Source: Pseudocolwellia sp. AS88
GTDB taxonomy: Bacteria; Pseudomonadota; Gammaproteobacteria; Enterobacterales; Alteromonadaceae
NCBI RefSeq assembly: GCF_030551755.1
Contig: NZ_JAUPEC010000003.1
Location: 1 to 64,000, forward strand
Length of the DNA: 64,000 nucleotides
Direction of reading: 5' to 3'
The notes under the pieces were generated by a model that saw nothing but the letters and a program-made list of their open reading frames with translations, ran no database searches and was not told the DNA's origin. Positions 31,877 to 41,767 of the stretch are shown here, in pieces (position 1 is the stretch's first letter; each line of letters opens with the position of its first letter). The position numbers and the translations under genes were made by a program.

Positions 31877-33064
31877 ATGTTTGGTCGTTTAGAAGCTTTG
31901 CCAGCAGATCCTATTTTAGGTTTATCTATTAAGTATCGTGCTGATGAAAATCCGCTAAAAATTGATTTGGGTGTAGGTGTTTATAAGAACGAAGCTGGTG
32001 ACACCACCATTTTAAATTGCGTTAAAAAAGCTGAAAAATTCCGTTTAGAAAACGAGCTAACAAAAACTTATATTGGCGGCACAGGTTCTGCGTTATTTAA
32101 CGAAAGAATGACAGCGCTTATTTTTGGTGACCATAAAGTTATCAACGAAAACCGTGTTAAAACTGTATCTACTCCAGGTGGAACAGGTGCTTTACGTGTA
32201 GCGGGTGAATTTATTGCGCGTTGCAAGAAAGACGCAAAAATTTGGTTATCAAACCCAACTTGGGCAAACCACAAAGGTGTGTTTACTGAGTCTGGTTTAG
32301 ATATTCAAGAATACCCATATTACGATTACGAAAACAAAACATTAGATTTTGACGCTATGTTAAACGCGTTAAAAAATGTATCAGCAGACGATTTCGTATT
32401 GTTACATGCTTGTTGTCATAACCCATCAGGTATGGATTTATCACAAGAGCAATGGCAACAAGTAGCACAAGTTGCTAAAGATGTTGGCTTTACTCCATTA
32501 ATTGATATGGCTTATCAAGGTTTTGGTGACGGCTTAGAAGAAGATGCTTACGGCGTTCGTTTAATGGCAGACACAGTTGATAACATGATTTTATGTAGCT
32601 CATGTTCTAAAAACTTTGGTTTATACCGTGAACGTATTGGTGCTTGTACTGTTATTGGTGAAACGCCAGCAACAACTGAAATTGCATTATCAGTAGTTTT
32701 AGGTGTAGCACGTACTATCTACTCTATGCCTCCTGCACACGGTGCTGCAATTGTTGAAACCATTTTAGGTTCTGAAGAATTAACACAAGAATGGTTTGTT
32801 GAATTAGCAGAAATGCGTAATCGCATTAACGGCAACCGTAAAGTTATTGTTGATAAGTTAATTGAAAAAGGCGTAACAAGAGATTTTAGCTTTATTGCTA
32901 ACCAAAAAGGTATGTTCTCTTTCCTAGGTATTACTCCAGCGCAAGTACAACAACTACAAGATGAATATAGTGTTTACATGGTGGGTTCTAGCCGTATGAG
33001 CATTGCAGGTATTTCACCTAGTAATGTTGATTACTTAGCAGAGTCTATCGCTAAAGTTTTATAA
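31877..33064 (+). CDS. Aromatic/aspartate aminotransferase (AspC/TyrB type)
   Basis: PLP enzyme that interconverts aspartate and oxaloacetate, and perhaps aromatic amino acids, with 2-oxoglutarate. The 395 residues begin MFGRLEALPADPILGL and include NPTWANH, the PLP-contact ACCHNPSGMDLS, and the lysine forming the Schiff base at K245 (SCSKNFGLYRERIG), as in class I aspartate aminotransferases. Side-chain specificity cannot be fixed by sequence reading, so I give no gene symbol; AspC and TyrB are both possible. It has its own terminator and about 290 upstream bases without features. Confidence 0.92.
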   Translation: MFGRLEALPADPILGLSIKYRADENPLKIDLGVGVYKNEAGDTTILNCVKKAEKFRLENELTKTYIGGTGSALFNERMTALIFGDHKVINENRVKTVSTPGGTGALRVAGEFIARCKKDAKIWLSNPTWANHKGVFTESGLDIQEYPYYDYENKTLDFDAMLNALKNVSADDFVLLHACCHNPSGMDLSQEQWQQVAQVAKDVGFTPLIDMAYQGFGDGLEEDAYGVRLMADTVDNMILCSSCSKNFGLYRERIGACTVIGETPATTEIALSVVLGVARTIYSMPPAHGAAIVETILGSEELTQEWFVELAEMRNRINGNRKVIVDKLIEKGVTRDFSFIANQKGMFSFLGITPAQVQQLQDEYSVYMVGSSRMSIAGISPSNVDYLAESIAKVL

Positions 33065-33091
33065 TCAATTTGATATAAAACAGGTAGATAT

Positions 33092-33127
33092 AAAAGCGAA
33101 ACAATTAATTTTGTTTCGCTTTTTTGT
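33092..33127 (+). terminator. Terminator of the aminotransferase gene, nested in a second repeat
   Basis: Perfect 13-bp stem, AAAAGCGAAACAA (33092-33104) with TTGTTTCGCTTTT (33111-33123), and T run. Outside it, AAACAGGTA (33078-33086) and TACCTGTTT (33133-33141) form a further 9-bp inverted pair. Confidence 0.93.
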
Positions 33128-33166
33128 ATTCATACCTGTTTCAAATAGAGTTAGTTGCTTTACGTT

Positions 33167-33514
33167 TTATAAAACAAAATCACCATTTTCATTCAATGCT
33201 ATTTCTTGTGCTTCAATAATCGCATCAGCATTTAATGGTCCGTAAATATGAGGGTATAAACTTCCTGCTGCGGGTTCCCATTTTATTTCCTCGGTAACCT
33301 TACTTGTATCTACTACCAAAATAAGTGGCTTTATCGTGTCTTTATAATATTTATTGGCAACTCGAGTTAACTGTTCTCTAGGAGAAGCATGAATAAAACC
33401 TTCTAATTCAATAGAATCTCTTATTAAAAAACCTTGTTTCAAAGATTGGTTATATTCTTGTTCAGACGAAAGTAAATATATATTAGGGTCAGTTATTTCT
33501 GTTTTTGTAACCAT
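33167..33514 (-). CDS. DUF952 family protein
   Basis: Function unknown. From the chosen ATG 33514 the protein has 115 residues and shows the DUF952 pattern: IYLLSSEQEYNQSLKQGFL, GFIHASPREQLTRVANKYY, LILVVDTSKV, IKWEPAAGSLYPHIYGPLN. AGGA lies a suitable distance before this ATG; the frame is open to 33550 but the extra N-terminus is not conserved. It is convergent with the aminotransferase and divergent from gmk. Confidence 0.83.
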   Translation of the reverse strand: MVTKTEITDPNIYLLSSEQEYNQSLKQGFLIRDSIELEGFIHASPREQLTRVANKYYKDTIKPLILVVDTSKVTEEIKWEPAAGSLYPHIYGPLNADAIIEAQEIALNENGDFVL

Positions 33515-33750
33515 GAAAATTCCTAGTAGGCGAATTAAGCTAATCATCAATCACAGATGAGTGCGAGTCAGACACAGATCATATCTCTTTGAACATAGGT
33601 AAACCATAAAGCGCTCACTTATTTTGTGATTTTTTCACAGTTATAACGAACAATTGATATGGGAAAATGTATTGATTTTCGGTATAGTTCGCACATAGAA
33701 ACGGTGATTTATAATCCGTAAATAATTAAACAGTATTAGTAAGGTGTCGT

Positions 33751-34377
33751 GTGACTACTCCAGGTAATTTATTCATTCTTTCTGCGCCAAGTGGAGCAGG
33801 AAAATCAAGTTTGATCAGTGCATTATTAAAACAAGCATCACCAAGACCTATGCAAGTTTCGGTATCTCATACGACACGTGATCCGCGTCCGGGTGAAATA
33901 AATGGTCAACATTACCACTTTGTTTCTAAAGCAGAATTTGAAGCTCTTATTGATAAAAACTCTTTTTATGAACATGCTGAAGTGTTTGGTAACTACTATG
34001 GTACATCTTCGGTAGCGATTGACGAACAGTTGGCACAAGGCATTGATGTGTTACTTGATATAGATTGGCAAGGCGCTCAGCAAGTACGTATGAAAAAACC
34101 AAGTGTTACAACTATCTTTATTTGTCCGCCATCTAAAGCTGAACTAGAAAAGCGTTTACAAGGTCGAGGTCAAGACAGCCAAGAGATCATCGATGGCCGA
34201 ATGGCTCAAGCTCAGTCTGAATGTTCACACTACCAAGAGTTTGATTACATCATAGTGAATGATGACTTTGATCAAGCATTAATCGACTTAACAACCATTG
34301 TTGATAATCAACGTTTAAAACGTAGCCAACAAGTGATCACACATCAAACACTTTTTGATAACTTATTATCTGATTAA
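33751..34377 (+). CDS. gmk: Guanylate kinase
   Basis: Phosphorylates GMP to GDP with ATP, needed for GTP, dGTP and (p)ppGpp supply. The 208 residues carry the P-loop [11 protein letters not shown] (residues 9-19), the GMP-binding [18 protein letters not shown], and [12 protein letters not shown]. The start codon is GTG 33751, preceded by AAGGTG. First gene of the conserved order gmk-rpoZ-spoT-trmH-recG. About 106 bases separate it from rpoZ. Confidence 0.96.
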   Translation: MTTPGNLFILSAPSGAGKSSLISALLKQASPRPMQVSVSHTTRDPRPGEINGQHYHFVSKAEFEALIDKNSFYEHAEVFGNYYGTSSVAIDEQLAQGIDVLLDIDWQGAQQVRMKKPSVTTIFICPPSKAELEKRLQGRGQDSQEIIDGRMAQAQSECSHYQEFDYIIVNDDFDQALIDLTTIVDNQRLKRSQQVITHQTLFDNLLSD

Positions 34378-34483
34378 TTTGTGCTTTTGAACCATTAAAT
34401 CGCGCTAATCCCCTTGCTTAATCAGGTGATGATCGGGTAGACTAGCGCACTATTTTTTATATTTTAATTGTTGGAGTGACCAA

Positions 34484-34762
34484 ATGGCTCGCGTAACTGT
34501 TGAAGATGCCGTAAATAAAGTCGGTAATCGTTTTGATTTGGTGCTTATTGCATCACGTCGTGCTCGTCAAATTGCAACGGGCGGTAAAGAACCTTTGGTT
34601 GATATCGAGAATGACAAACCAACAGTATTAGCTTTACGTGAAATTGAAGCGGGATTAATTACTACTGCAGTAATGGATCACTCTGATCATCACGAACAAG
34701 TACAGCAAGAATCTGCTGAATTAGCGGCTGTAGCTGCAATTGTGGGTAGTGCTAATACCTAA
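34484..34762 (+). CDS. rpoZ: RNA polymerase omega subunit
   Basis: Helps fold and retain the beta' subunit and forms part of a ppGpp-binding site on RNA polymerase. The 92 residues start [30 protein letters not shown], the family signature. GGAG stands eight bases before ATG 34484. Terminator follows; spoT downstream has its own long leader, so cotranscription is not assured. Confidence 0.97.
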   Translation: MARVTVEDAVNKVGNRFDLVLIASRRARQIATGGKEPLVDIENDKPTVLALREIEAGLITTAVMDHSDHHEQVQQESAELAAVAAIVGSANT

Positions 34763-34799
34763 TTTTCACCTAGTGAAAATAAAGTAATAACATACCACT

Positions 34800-34842
34800 A
34801 AAAACGCGTAATAAATTGTTCTCAATGATTACGCGTTTTTTT
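34800..34842 (+). terminator. Terminator of rpoZ
   Basis: AAAACGCGTAAT (34801-34812) pairs with ATTACGCGTTTT (34828-34839), loop 15 bases, then T run. A smaller hairpin, ATTTTCAC/GTGAAAAT, lies just before at 34762-34780. Confidence 0.88.
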
Positions 34843-35059
34843 ATGCTTAAATTTCAGCTTTCAGTAACTAAAACGTTGGCTTTAGCGATAATTCAACGTA
34901 TTCTTATTTTATGGGACACAAAGGCGAATAAAACATCTTTTCTTAAGTACATTTAATTATATATAGTTAAAATTAAATGCTTTCAGTATTTCAAATGTTT
35001 CTCCCTTTGTGTTATTCGTATTTATATTAAATTAATTTATCTGTTTAGGGCGTTTTTGA

Positions 35060-37201
35060 GTGTACCTTTTTGAACCATTAAAAGATCTAGCAGCAACTTA
35101 TTTATCAGAAGAACATATTGAGCTGCTTAAACAAGCCTACATTGTCGCAAGAGATGCGCATGAGGGACAAATGCGTTCAAGTGGTGAACCTTACATCACC
35201 CATCCTGTTGCTGTAGCAATTAATTTAGCCAAAATGAATTTAGACCATGAAACCCTCATGGCTGCTTTATTACATGATGTTATTGAAGATACTAGTGCAA
35301 CTAAACAAGATCTTGCTGATCTCTTTGGTGATACTGTTGCTGAACTCGTTGAAGGTGTTAGTAAACTTGATAAATTAAAGTTTGATAACAAAGAACAAAT
35401 GCAGGCGGAAAATTTCCGTAAAATGATCTTGGCAATGGTACAAGACATTCGCGTTATTCTTATTAAGCTTGCCGATCGCACTCACAATATGCGTACGTTA
35501 GAGTCACTTCGACCTGACAAACGCCGACGTATTGCACGTGAAACGCTAGAGATTTACGTACCTTTGGCAAATCGATTGGGTATTCATGATATTAAAAACG
35601 AGCTTGAGTCACTAGGCTTTGAAGCTTTATACCCAATGCGTTCAAGAGCGCTTAAAAGTGCAGTTAAACAAGCGCGCGGTAATCGAAAAGAAATTATCAA
35701 TAATATCCTTGAAGAAATCGCAGCTCGACTTGAAGAAAGTGGTATTAAGGCTGAAGTTCAAGGTCGTGAAAAACACCTTTATTCTATTTATCAAAAAATG
35801 TTAAACAAAGAGCTGTCATTCAATGAAGTGATGGACGTTTATGCATTCCGCGTTATTGTAAATAAAATTGACGATTGCTACCGAACTTTAGGCGCGGTGC
35901 ATAACTTATTTAAGCCTGTAGAAACACGCTTTAAAGATTATATCGCTATTCCTAAAACCAACGGTTATCAATCATTACATACTGCGCTTATTGGTCCACA
36001 TGGGATTCCTGTAGAGATTCAAATTCGAACAGGCGATATGGATGAAATGGCAGACAAAGGTGTTGCTGCTCATTGGATATATAAAAAATCAGGTGACGAT
36101 AAAGGCACTACTGCACAAATGAAAGCACGTCGTTGGATGCAGAGTTTAATTGAACTTCAGCAAAGCGCGGGTAGCTCATTTGAATTTATCGAAAACGTAA
36201 AGTCTGATTTATTCCCAGAAGAAATCTACGTATTTACGCCAGATGGCCGTATTATCGAATTACCTATGGGGGCAACAGCTGTTGACTTCGCTTATGCAGT
36301 TCATACAGATGTTGGTAACTCATGTGTTGGCGTTAAGGTTGATCGTAAACCGCATCCATTAAGTCGTCCATTAGACTCTGGGCAAAAAATTGAGGTTATT
36401 ACCTCAAAAGCTGCACGCCCTAATGCAACGTGGTTGAATTTTGTTGTTACTTCGAAAGCACGATTACAAATTAGAACCTACTTACGCTCTAAAGAACAAA
36501 ACGATTCAGAAGCTTTAGGTTTACGCTTGTTAAGCCATGCTTTAGGTAAAAAAGACTTACTGGATATTCCAGAAGAAGTTGTTCAACAAGTTATTAAAGA
36601 TAGTGGTCATAAAACTTTCCAAGAATTACTCATCAGTATTGGTTTAGGTAACACGCTAAGTATTGTTGTGGCGCGTCGTCTAACGAATGAATTTACTGAA
36701 GAAAGCGAATTAATTGTTAATGAAAACCTGAATGGAAATACTCATGCTGTAACAACTTCACCTAAAACTAAGATGCCAATTAAAGGCACAGAAGGTATGG
36801 TGGTAGCTTACGGTAAATGTTGTCGACCTATTCCAGGTGATGCTATTTTAGCTTACTTAAGTCCAGGTAAAGGACTGATAATTCATCAGCAAGGCTGTAG
36901 AAATATTAAAGGTCATGAACAAGGCAGCGTATTCCCAGTAAAATGGGATTCAGAAATTGATAGAGATTTTATTGCTAAACTGCGTATTGAAATTATTAAT
37001 CATCAGGGCGCACTTGCAGCATTAACCAATGTTATTGCACGAAGAGGTTCTAACGTACATTCCCTTAATTCTGGAGAAAAAGAATCTGGAATTTACGCTA
37101 TCGATATGGAAATTACCTGTCGAGATCGCATACATTTAGCCGACATTATCCGTAAAATTAAAGTTATGGTTGATGTACAAAAGGTTATTCGTAACAAATA
37201 A
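35060..37201 (+). CDS. spoT: Bifunctional (p)ppGpp synthetase/hydrolase SpoT
   Basis: Makes and, mainly, degrades the stringent-response alarmone ppGpp. The 713 residues contain the HD hydrolase (H72-D73 in LLHDVIED), the synthetase domain (EKHLYSIYQKML, DYIAIPKTNGYQSLH) with the RFKD motif (RXKD) of bifunctional enzymes, a TGS domain (YVFTPDGRIIELPMGATAVDFAYAVH) and a C-terminal ACT domain. The start is GTG 35060: MYLFEPLKDL aligns with E. coli SpoT, MYLFESLNQL. The 297-base gap before it contains the rpoZ terminator. Works with GppA encoded at 12.5-14 kb. Confidence 0.97.
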   Translation: MYLFEPLKDLAATYLSEEHIELLKQAYIVARDAHEGQMRSSGEPYITHPVAVAINLAKMNLDHETLMAALLHDVIEDTSATKQDLADLFGDTVAELVEGVSKLDKLKFDNKEQMQAENFRKMILAMVQDIRVILIKLADRTHNMRTLESLRPDKRRRIARETLEIYVPLANRLGIHDIKNELESLGFEALYPMRSRALKSAVKQARGNRKEIINNILEEIAARLEESGIKAEVQGREKHLYSIYQKMLNKELSFNEVMDVYAFRVIVNKIDDCYRTLGAVHNLFKPVETRFKDYIAIPKTNGYQSLHTALIGPHGIPVEIQIRTGDMDEMADKGVAAHWIYKKSGDDKGTTAQMKARRWMQSLIELQQSAGSSFEFIENVKSDLFPEEIYVFTPDGRIIELPMGATAVDFAYAVHTDVGNSCVGVKVDRKPHPLSRPLDSGQKIEVITSKAARPNATWLNFVVTSKARLQIRTYLRSKEQNDSEALGLRLLSHALGKKDLLDIPEEVVQQVIKDSGHKTFQELLISIGLGNTLSIVVARRLTNEFTEESELIVNENLNGNTHAVTTSPKTKMPIKGTEGMVVAYGKCCRPIPGDAILAYLSPGKGLIIHQQGCRNIKGHEQGSVFPVKWDSEIDRDFIAKLRIEIINHQGALAALTNVIARRGSNVHSLNSGEKESGIYAIDMEITCRDRIHLADIIRKIKVMVDVQKVIRNK

Positions 37202-37219
37202 ATTTTAAAAATCATTGTC

Positions 37220-37258
37220 AGGGGCATGGTTATAATAATCATGGCCCTAATTGTTATT
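37220..37258 (+). terminator. Weak hairpin after spoT
   Basis: AGGGGCATG (37220-37228) and CATGGCCCT (37240-37248) pair with one mismatch, followed by AATTGTTATT. Poor T tail. Confidence 0.35.
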
Positions 37259-37325
37259 CATTAAATAAACGTATTAATAACTCGTACTAACACACGTAAT
37301 AATACATTAGATAGAGAAGTAGATT

Positions 37326-37715
37326 ATGAAAACTATTATAAATACAGATGCAGCACCAAGCGCAATTGGTACATACAGCCAAGCCGTTAAAGTTAACAAT
37401 ACTGTTTATTTATCAGGCCAAATCCCATTAGTTCCTGAAACTATGACGGTTATTGAAGGCGGATTTGCTGAGCAAGCACATCAAGTATTTAAAAACCTAG
37501 TAGCTGTTTGTGAAGCTGCCGGTGGCGAGTTAAATGACATGGTTAAAGTGAACATTTTCTTACAAGACCTAGAAAATTTTGCCATAGTTAACGAAGTAAT
37601 GAGCGAATACTTTACTGCACCTTACCCAGCTCGTGCTGCAGTACAAGTAGCAAGATTACCAAAAGATGTAGACATTGAGATTGATGGTATTATGGAATTA
37701 CCAAGCACAAACTAA
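37326..37715 (+). CDS. ridA: 2-iminobutanoate/2-iminopropanoate deaminase RidA
   Basis: Hydrolyses reactive enamines/imines, chiefly 2-aminoacrylate produced by threonine dehydratase and other PLP enzymes. The 129 residues include SAIGTYSQAVKV, VYLSGQIPLVPE, the substrate-binding Arg in PYPARAAVQVARLP (R of PARAAV) and DVDIEIDG. The length and spacing are typical of the RidA/YjgF/YER057c/UK114 family. It sits between spoT and trmH, where E. coli has no such gene. ilvA, source of its substrate, lies at 54-55.5 kb in this window. Confidence 0.92.
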   Translation: MKTIINTDAAPSAIGTYSQAVKVNNTVYLSGQIPLVPETMTVIEGGFAEQAHQVFKNLVAVCEAAGGELNDMVKVNIFLQDLENFAIVNEVMSEYFTAPYPARAAVQVARLPKDVDIEIDGIMELPSTN

Positions 37716-37774
37716 ACACTACTTTAACGGATGAGTTTAAAGTATTTAATTATCGACATTTATGAGCCAGTAGT

Positions 37775-38482
37775 ATGACACCAGAAAGACATCAACGTAT
37801 TTTAGCCTTGTTAGACAAAAGGCAGCCAGATCTAACTGTATGTATGGAAGGCGTACATAAAACCCATAATTTAGCTGCGGTAGTACGAACTGCCGATGCC
37901 ATTGGGATAAGCGATGTACATGCTGTTTGGAAAAGCGATAAAATGCGTGTGTCAGGTGGTAGTGCTGTTGGTAGTCAAAACTGGGTAGATGTTCACGGCC
38001 ATCGAAATACTAAAGACGCGATAGCTGAGTTAAAGAAACAAAACATGCAGGTGTTAGTAACGAACTTATCTGACACCGCAGTAGATTACCGCGAAATTGA
38101 TTACACCAAACCTACAGCGATTATTCTAGGGCAAGAGAAGTTTGGTGCATCACCAGAAGCACTCGAACTCGCAGATCAAGATATTGTTATACCTATGGTT
38201 GGCATGGTGCAATCATTAAACGTTTCAGTAGCTAATGCCGTGGTTTTATATGAAGCGCAACGCCAACGCCAGTTAGCAGGACTTTACGATAAACCTCGAT
38301 TATCAGAAGAGCGTCGCCAACGAGTATTATTTGAAGGCGGACACCCTATTTTTGCTGAAGCTTGTAAACGTAAAGGGTTGCCTTACCCACAAATTGATGA
38401 AGAAGGACAAATAGTCGCTTCTGAAGATTGGTGGCAAAAAATGCAAATGACAAAAGACGCATGGCAAAACATCGACGATTAA
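37775..38482 (+). CDS. trmH: tRNA (guanosine(18)-2'-O)-methyltransferase TrmH
   Basis: SPOUT-class enzyme that methylates the ribose of G18 in tRNA D-loops. The 235 residues include the three SPOUT motifs: NLAAVVRTADAIGI, AIILGQEKFGAS and MVQSLNVSVANAVVLYEAQRQRQ. Located between ridA and recG as in the conserved gmk-recG block. The ATG at 37775 has no strong ribosome binding site. It follows ridA by 59 bases, and recG begins 31 bases after it. Confidence 0.94.
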   Translation: MTPERHQRILALLDKRQPDLTVCMEGVHKTHNLAAVVRTADAIGISDVHAVWKSDKMRVSGGSAVGSQNWVDVHGHRNTKDAIAELKKQNMQVLVTNLSDTAVDYREIDYTKPTAIILGQEKFGASPEALELADQDIVIPMVGMVQSLNVSVANAVVLYEAQRQRQLAGLYDKPRLSEERRQRVLFEGGHPIFAEACKRKGLPYPQIDEEGQIVASEDWWQKMQMTKDAWQNIDD

Positions 38483-38513
38483 TGTTAAACAGCACCCCTC
38501 AGGACGCTAGCTT

Positions 38514-40613
38514 ATGAGTCAAGTTCGCCTTGGTATAAATAATCTAGCGCATACTCCTATTACCGTTCTAAAAGGTGTAGGGCCAGGTTTAGCGTCGAAA
38601 TTAGAAAAATTAGGACTCGAATCTCTTCAAGATTTGCTCTTCCATCTACCTCTGCGTTATGAAGACCGGACACGAATTACTGCAATCCGTGATCTTATGG
38701 TAGGAACTCACACCAATATTATTGGTGAAATAACCGCTAATCAAATCGTACAAGGTAAACGTCGTATGCTCATGGTAACTTTGAGCGACGGCACAGGCGT
38801 AATCAATCTACGCTTTTTCCACTTCTCTGCTAGTCAAAAAAATAGCTTAGCAGTAGGTACAAGCATTCGGTGCTATGGTGAAATTAGTCGTGGTGCACGC
38901 AGCTTTGAGATTGTTCATCCAGAATATAAACCGCTAGACAATGATGTAGCCTTAACACCCGTTGAAGAAACCTTAACGCCTGTTTATCCAACAACAGATG
39001 GCGTAAGGCAAATTTCTCTAAGGAACTTAACAGAACAAGCCTTAATTCGATTAGAGCGCGGTCAAGTTGAAGAGTTGTTACCCGCTGAGTTTATCGACTC
39101 ACCGTATACCCTTACCGAAGCATTAAAAACATTACATAGACCACCACCTGACGCCTCAACAACACAAATTGAAGAAGGCAAACATCCAGCACAAATACGC
39201 TTAATTAAAGAAGAGCTTATTGCTCATAACCTAAGCATGCTCAAATTAAGGCAATCGGTTGATAAAGAAGATGCCTTCTCTTTAACGATTAACGAAAGCT
39301 TAAATACAAAGTTTTTAGAAAACTTACCGTTTAGCCCCACCAATGCGCAAGCACGAGTGGTTAAAGAAATACGTAAAGATTTAGCTGGCGATACTCCTAT
39401 GATGCGTTTAGTACAAGGTGATGTAGGTTCAGGTAAAACATTAGTTGCAGCACTAGCTGCACTTACCGCCCTTGGTGAAGGTTTTCAAGTAGCATTAATG
39501 GCTCCAACCGAAATATTAGCCGAACAGCATGCCATCAATTTTGAAAAATGGTTTGCGCCCCTTGATATTTCTGTGGGTTGGCTGGTAGGTAAAACAAAAG
39601 CTAAAGCACGTAGAATCGCTCTTGAGAATATAGCTAATGGCAATATGCAACTAGTGATAGGTACTCATGCACTTTTCCAAGAAAGTGTAGAGTTTAAAAA
39701 CCTTGTACTTATTATTATTGATGAACAGCACAAGTTTGGTGTTCATCAACGCTTATCGTTACGTGAAAAAGGTGCATTCGACAATAAGTACCCACATCAA
39801 TTGATAATGACGGCAACACCAATCCCAAGAACATTGGCGATGACAGCGTATGCAGATCTCGACACTTCGGTGATTGATGAGTTGCCACCTGGAAGAACAC
39901 CTATTACTACTATTGCACTACCTGATTTACGGCGCGACGCAGTCATAGAGCGGATCCGCCAAGGTTGTACCGAAGATAATCGACAAGCTTATTGGGTCTG
40001 CACCCTTATTGAAGAGTCAGAAGTACTCCAGTGCCAAGCAGCAGAAGATACTGCGTTGTATTTACAAGAACAGCTTCCGGAATTGAAAATTGGTTTAGTA
40101 CATGGCCGAATGAAAGCTGCTGAAAAACAAGCAGTTATGGATGAGTTTAAAGATGGGAATCTACACTTATTAGTCGCTACAACAGTAATTGAAGTTGGTG
40201 TAGACGTACCTAATTCTAGCTTGATGGTGATCGAGAACCCTGAACGTTTAGGCTTAGCTCAACTTCATCAATTAAGAGGTCGAGTAGGGCGAGGATCTGT
40301 TGCTTCTCATTGCGTACTTATGTACAAAACACCGTTATCAAAAACAGCAACTAAGCGCTTAGCTGTATTACGTGAAAGTAATGATGGCTTTGTTATTGCG
40401 GAAAAAGATCTGCAAATACGTGGTCCAGGTGAACTTTTAGGTACTAGACAAACGGGCTTAGCTGAGTTAAAAATAGCTGATCTTGTTAGAGATGCTGACT
40501 TAATTCCAACCATACAGCAACATGCTTACTTACTTTGGAATAAATACCCTGACCAAGCAGCCTTACTTATTAATCGATGGTTAGCAAATAAAGAGAAGTA
40601 TTCCAATGCTTAA
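38514..40613 (+). CDS. recG: ATP-dependent DNA helicase RecG
   Basis: Remodels stalled replication forks and branched recombination intermediates. The 699 residues show the N-terminal wedge/OB domain (LKGVGPGLASKLEKLGL, VTLSDGTGVINLRFFHF), Walker A GDVGSGKT (about 300-307), DEQH motif (IIDEQHKFGVHQR), motif III TATPIPRT, and motif VI QLRGRVGRG. The length matches E. coli RecG (693). GGACG upstream of ATG 38514 is a weak ribosome binding site. Probably part of the spoT-ridA-trmH-recG transcript. Confidence 0.96.
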   Translation: MSQVRLGINNLAHTPITVLKGVGPGLASKLEKLGLESLQDLLFHLPLRYEDRTRITAIRDLMVGTHTNIIGEITANQIVQGKRRMLMVTLSDGTGVINLRFFHFSASQKNSLAVGTSIRCYGEISRGARSFEIVHPEYKPLDNDVALTPVEETLTPVYPTTDGVRQISLRNLTEQALIRLERGQVEELLPAEFIDSPYTLTEALKTLHRPPPDASTTQIEEGKHPAQIRLIKEELIAHNLSMLKLRQSVDKEDAFSLTINESLNTKFLENLPFSPTNAQARVVKEIRKDLAGDTPMMRLVQGDVGSGKTLVAALAALTALGEGFQVALMAPTEILAEQHAINFEKWFAPLDISVGWLVGKTKAKARRIALENIANGNMQLVIGTHALFQESVEFKNLVLIIIDEQHKFGVHQRLSLREKGAFDNKYPHQLIMTATPIPRTLAMTAYADLDTSVIDELPPGRTPITTIALPDLRRDAVIERIRQGCTEDNRQAYWVCTLIEESEVLQCQAAEDTALYLQEQLPELKIGLVHGRMKAAEKQAVMDEFKDGNLHLLVATTVIEVGVDVPNSSLMVIENPERLGLAQLHQLRGRVGRGSVASHCVLMYKTPLSKTATKRLAVLRESNDGFVIAEKDLQIRGPGELLGTRQTGLAELKIADLVRDADLIPTIQQHAYLLWNKYPDQAALLINRWLANKEKYSNA

Positions 40614-40643
40614 CGGGTGTAGAGATATAATTAAGGAACCCAT

Positions 40644-41135
40644 TTGAAAAAGAATATGTTTTATATAGCCAGCCTTTTAATGCTTGGATTACTGGCTGGT
40701 TGTAGTGCTACTACATCATCAAAAAGTGATGAAATTAATTTAAATCGCTCACTTAATTGGTTAACGATCAATAAACATCGTGAAGGTGTGCAACAAACAG
40801 CATCAGGACTGCAATACAAAATCTTAAAAGAAGCTTCAGGTTGTCAACCAAGCAGATCCACAACGGTGACTGTTAACTACGACATGCGTGTTGCTACAAC
40901 GAATGAAGTGGTAGATCAAAATTATCAACGCCACTCACCCGCAAAGCTTCCATTGTCAAAAGTAATTAAAGGTTGGCAAGAAGGCGTAGCATTAATGCGC
41001 GTAGGAGAAATTTGGGAATTTTATATTCCACCTGAACTTGCCTACGGAGAAAAAAGTTCAGGACCTTCGATTCGGCCAAATACTGCACTTACATCAAAAA
41101 TTTGGTTGTTAGGTGCAAAGCATTGCCAAAAATAA
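40644..41135 (+). CDS. Lipoprotein FKBP-type peptidyl-prolyl cis-trans isomerase
   Basis: Predicted periplasmic prolyl isomerase tethered by a lipid. The signal peptide KKNMFYIASLLMLGLLAGC ends in the lipobox LAGC (Cys20). The C-terminal FKBP domain includes TVTVNYDMRV, VIKGWQEGVALMRVGEIWEFYIPPELAYGEK, the family core. The start is TTG 40644: AAGGA stands six bases upstream and the Lys-rich signal n-region starts there; ATG 40656 would cut the n-region. 163 residues. It follows recG by 30 bases. Confidence 0.88.
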   Translation: MKKNMFYIASLLMLGLLAGCSATTSSKSDEINLNRSLNWLTINKHREGVQQTASGLQYKILKEASGCQPSRSTTVTVNYDMRVATTNEVVDQNYQRHSPAKLPLSKVIKGWQEGVALMRVGEIWEFYIPPELAYGEKSSGPSIRPNTALTSKIWLLGAKHCQK

Positions 41136-41194
41136 AATTGTATAAATAACTTAACTCAAACTCGAGTCAGTTACTCAAATAAGGAAATATTTTC

Positions 41195-41767
41195 ATGTAC
41201 ACGTTATTTCAGAAATCTAACCAAAAAGTTTACTTATTACTTTGTCTTGTTGTTGCGTTAATAACCAGCAGCGTTACTTTTTCAGCAACAGCTAGCGATT
41301 TACAAGTTGGCGATAAAGCGCCAAATTTTAACTTACAAGCAACAACGGGTGACTTCTACAACCTGAAAGATTTTTTGGGTAAAACCAATGTTGTGCTTGC
41401 TTGGTACCCTATGGCAAATACTCGCGGTTGTACTATTGAATGTAAATCGTTAGTAGAAAAAGGGCATCTAGTTAGAGAATATGATGTTGAATACTTTATG
41501 GCGAGTGTTGACCCACTAGACAAAAACCGTGATTTTGCTGAAAAAACTAACGCTGACTTTCCTATGTTAAGTGATCCTACAAAAGCCGCTGCCAAAGCTT
41601 ATGACGTAGTAAATTTTATGGGTGTTGCTAGCCGAGTCACTTTTTATATAGGTAAAGACGGCACTATCTTAAAGATTGATCACGATATCAACCCTGAAAC
41701 TGCTGCTGAAGATATGGCTGCTAACTTAAAAAAACTTAATGTAAGAAAACGTGGCAAAGCCAAATAA
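41195..41767 (+). CDS. Exported AhpC/TSA-family peroxiredoxin
   Basis: Predicted thiol peroxidase. The N-terminus has a signal sequence (YLLLCLVVALITSSVTFSATA), so it acts in the periplasm or envelope. The fold DLQVGDKAPNFNLQATTGDFYNLKDFLGK and the motif YPMANTRGCTIECKS are typical: P-x3-T-x2-C marks the peroxidatic Cys, with a second Cys four residues on that could be resolving, as BCP-type enzymes have one five residues on. The 190-residue product has a basic tail (RKRGKAK). The last 17 bases overlap the next gene. Reductant is unknown. Confidence 0.86.
   Translation: MYTLFQKSNQKVYLLLCLVVALITSSVTFSATASDLQVGDKAPNFNLQATTGDFYNLKDFLGKTNVVLAWYPMANTRGCTIECKSLVEKGHLVREYDVEYFMASVDPLDKNRDFAEKTNADFPMLSDPTKAAAKAYDVVNFMGVASRVTFYIGKDGTILKIDHDINPETAAEDMAANLKKLNVRKRGKAK

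Noticed and set aside
34914-35010. ACACAAAGG and CCTTTGTGT inverted pair upstream of spoT
   Set aside because: Short, about 80 bases apart, likely chance in AT-rich sequence.
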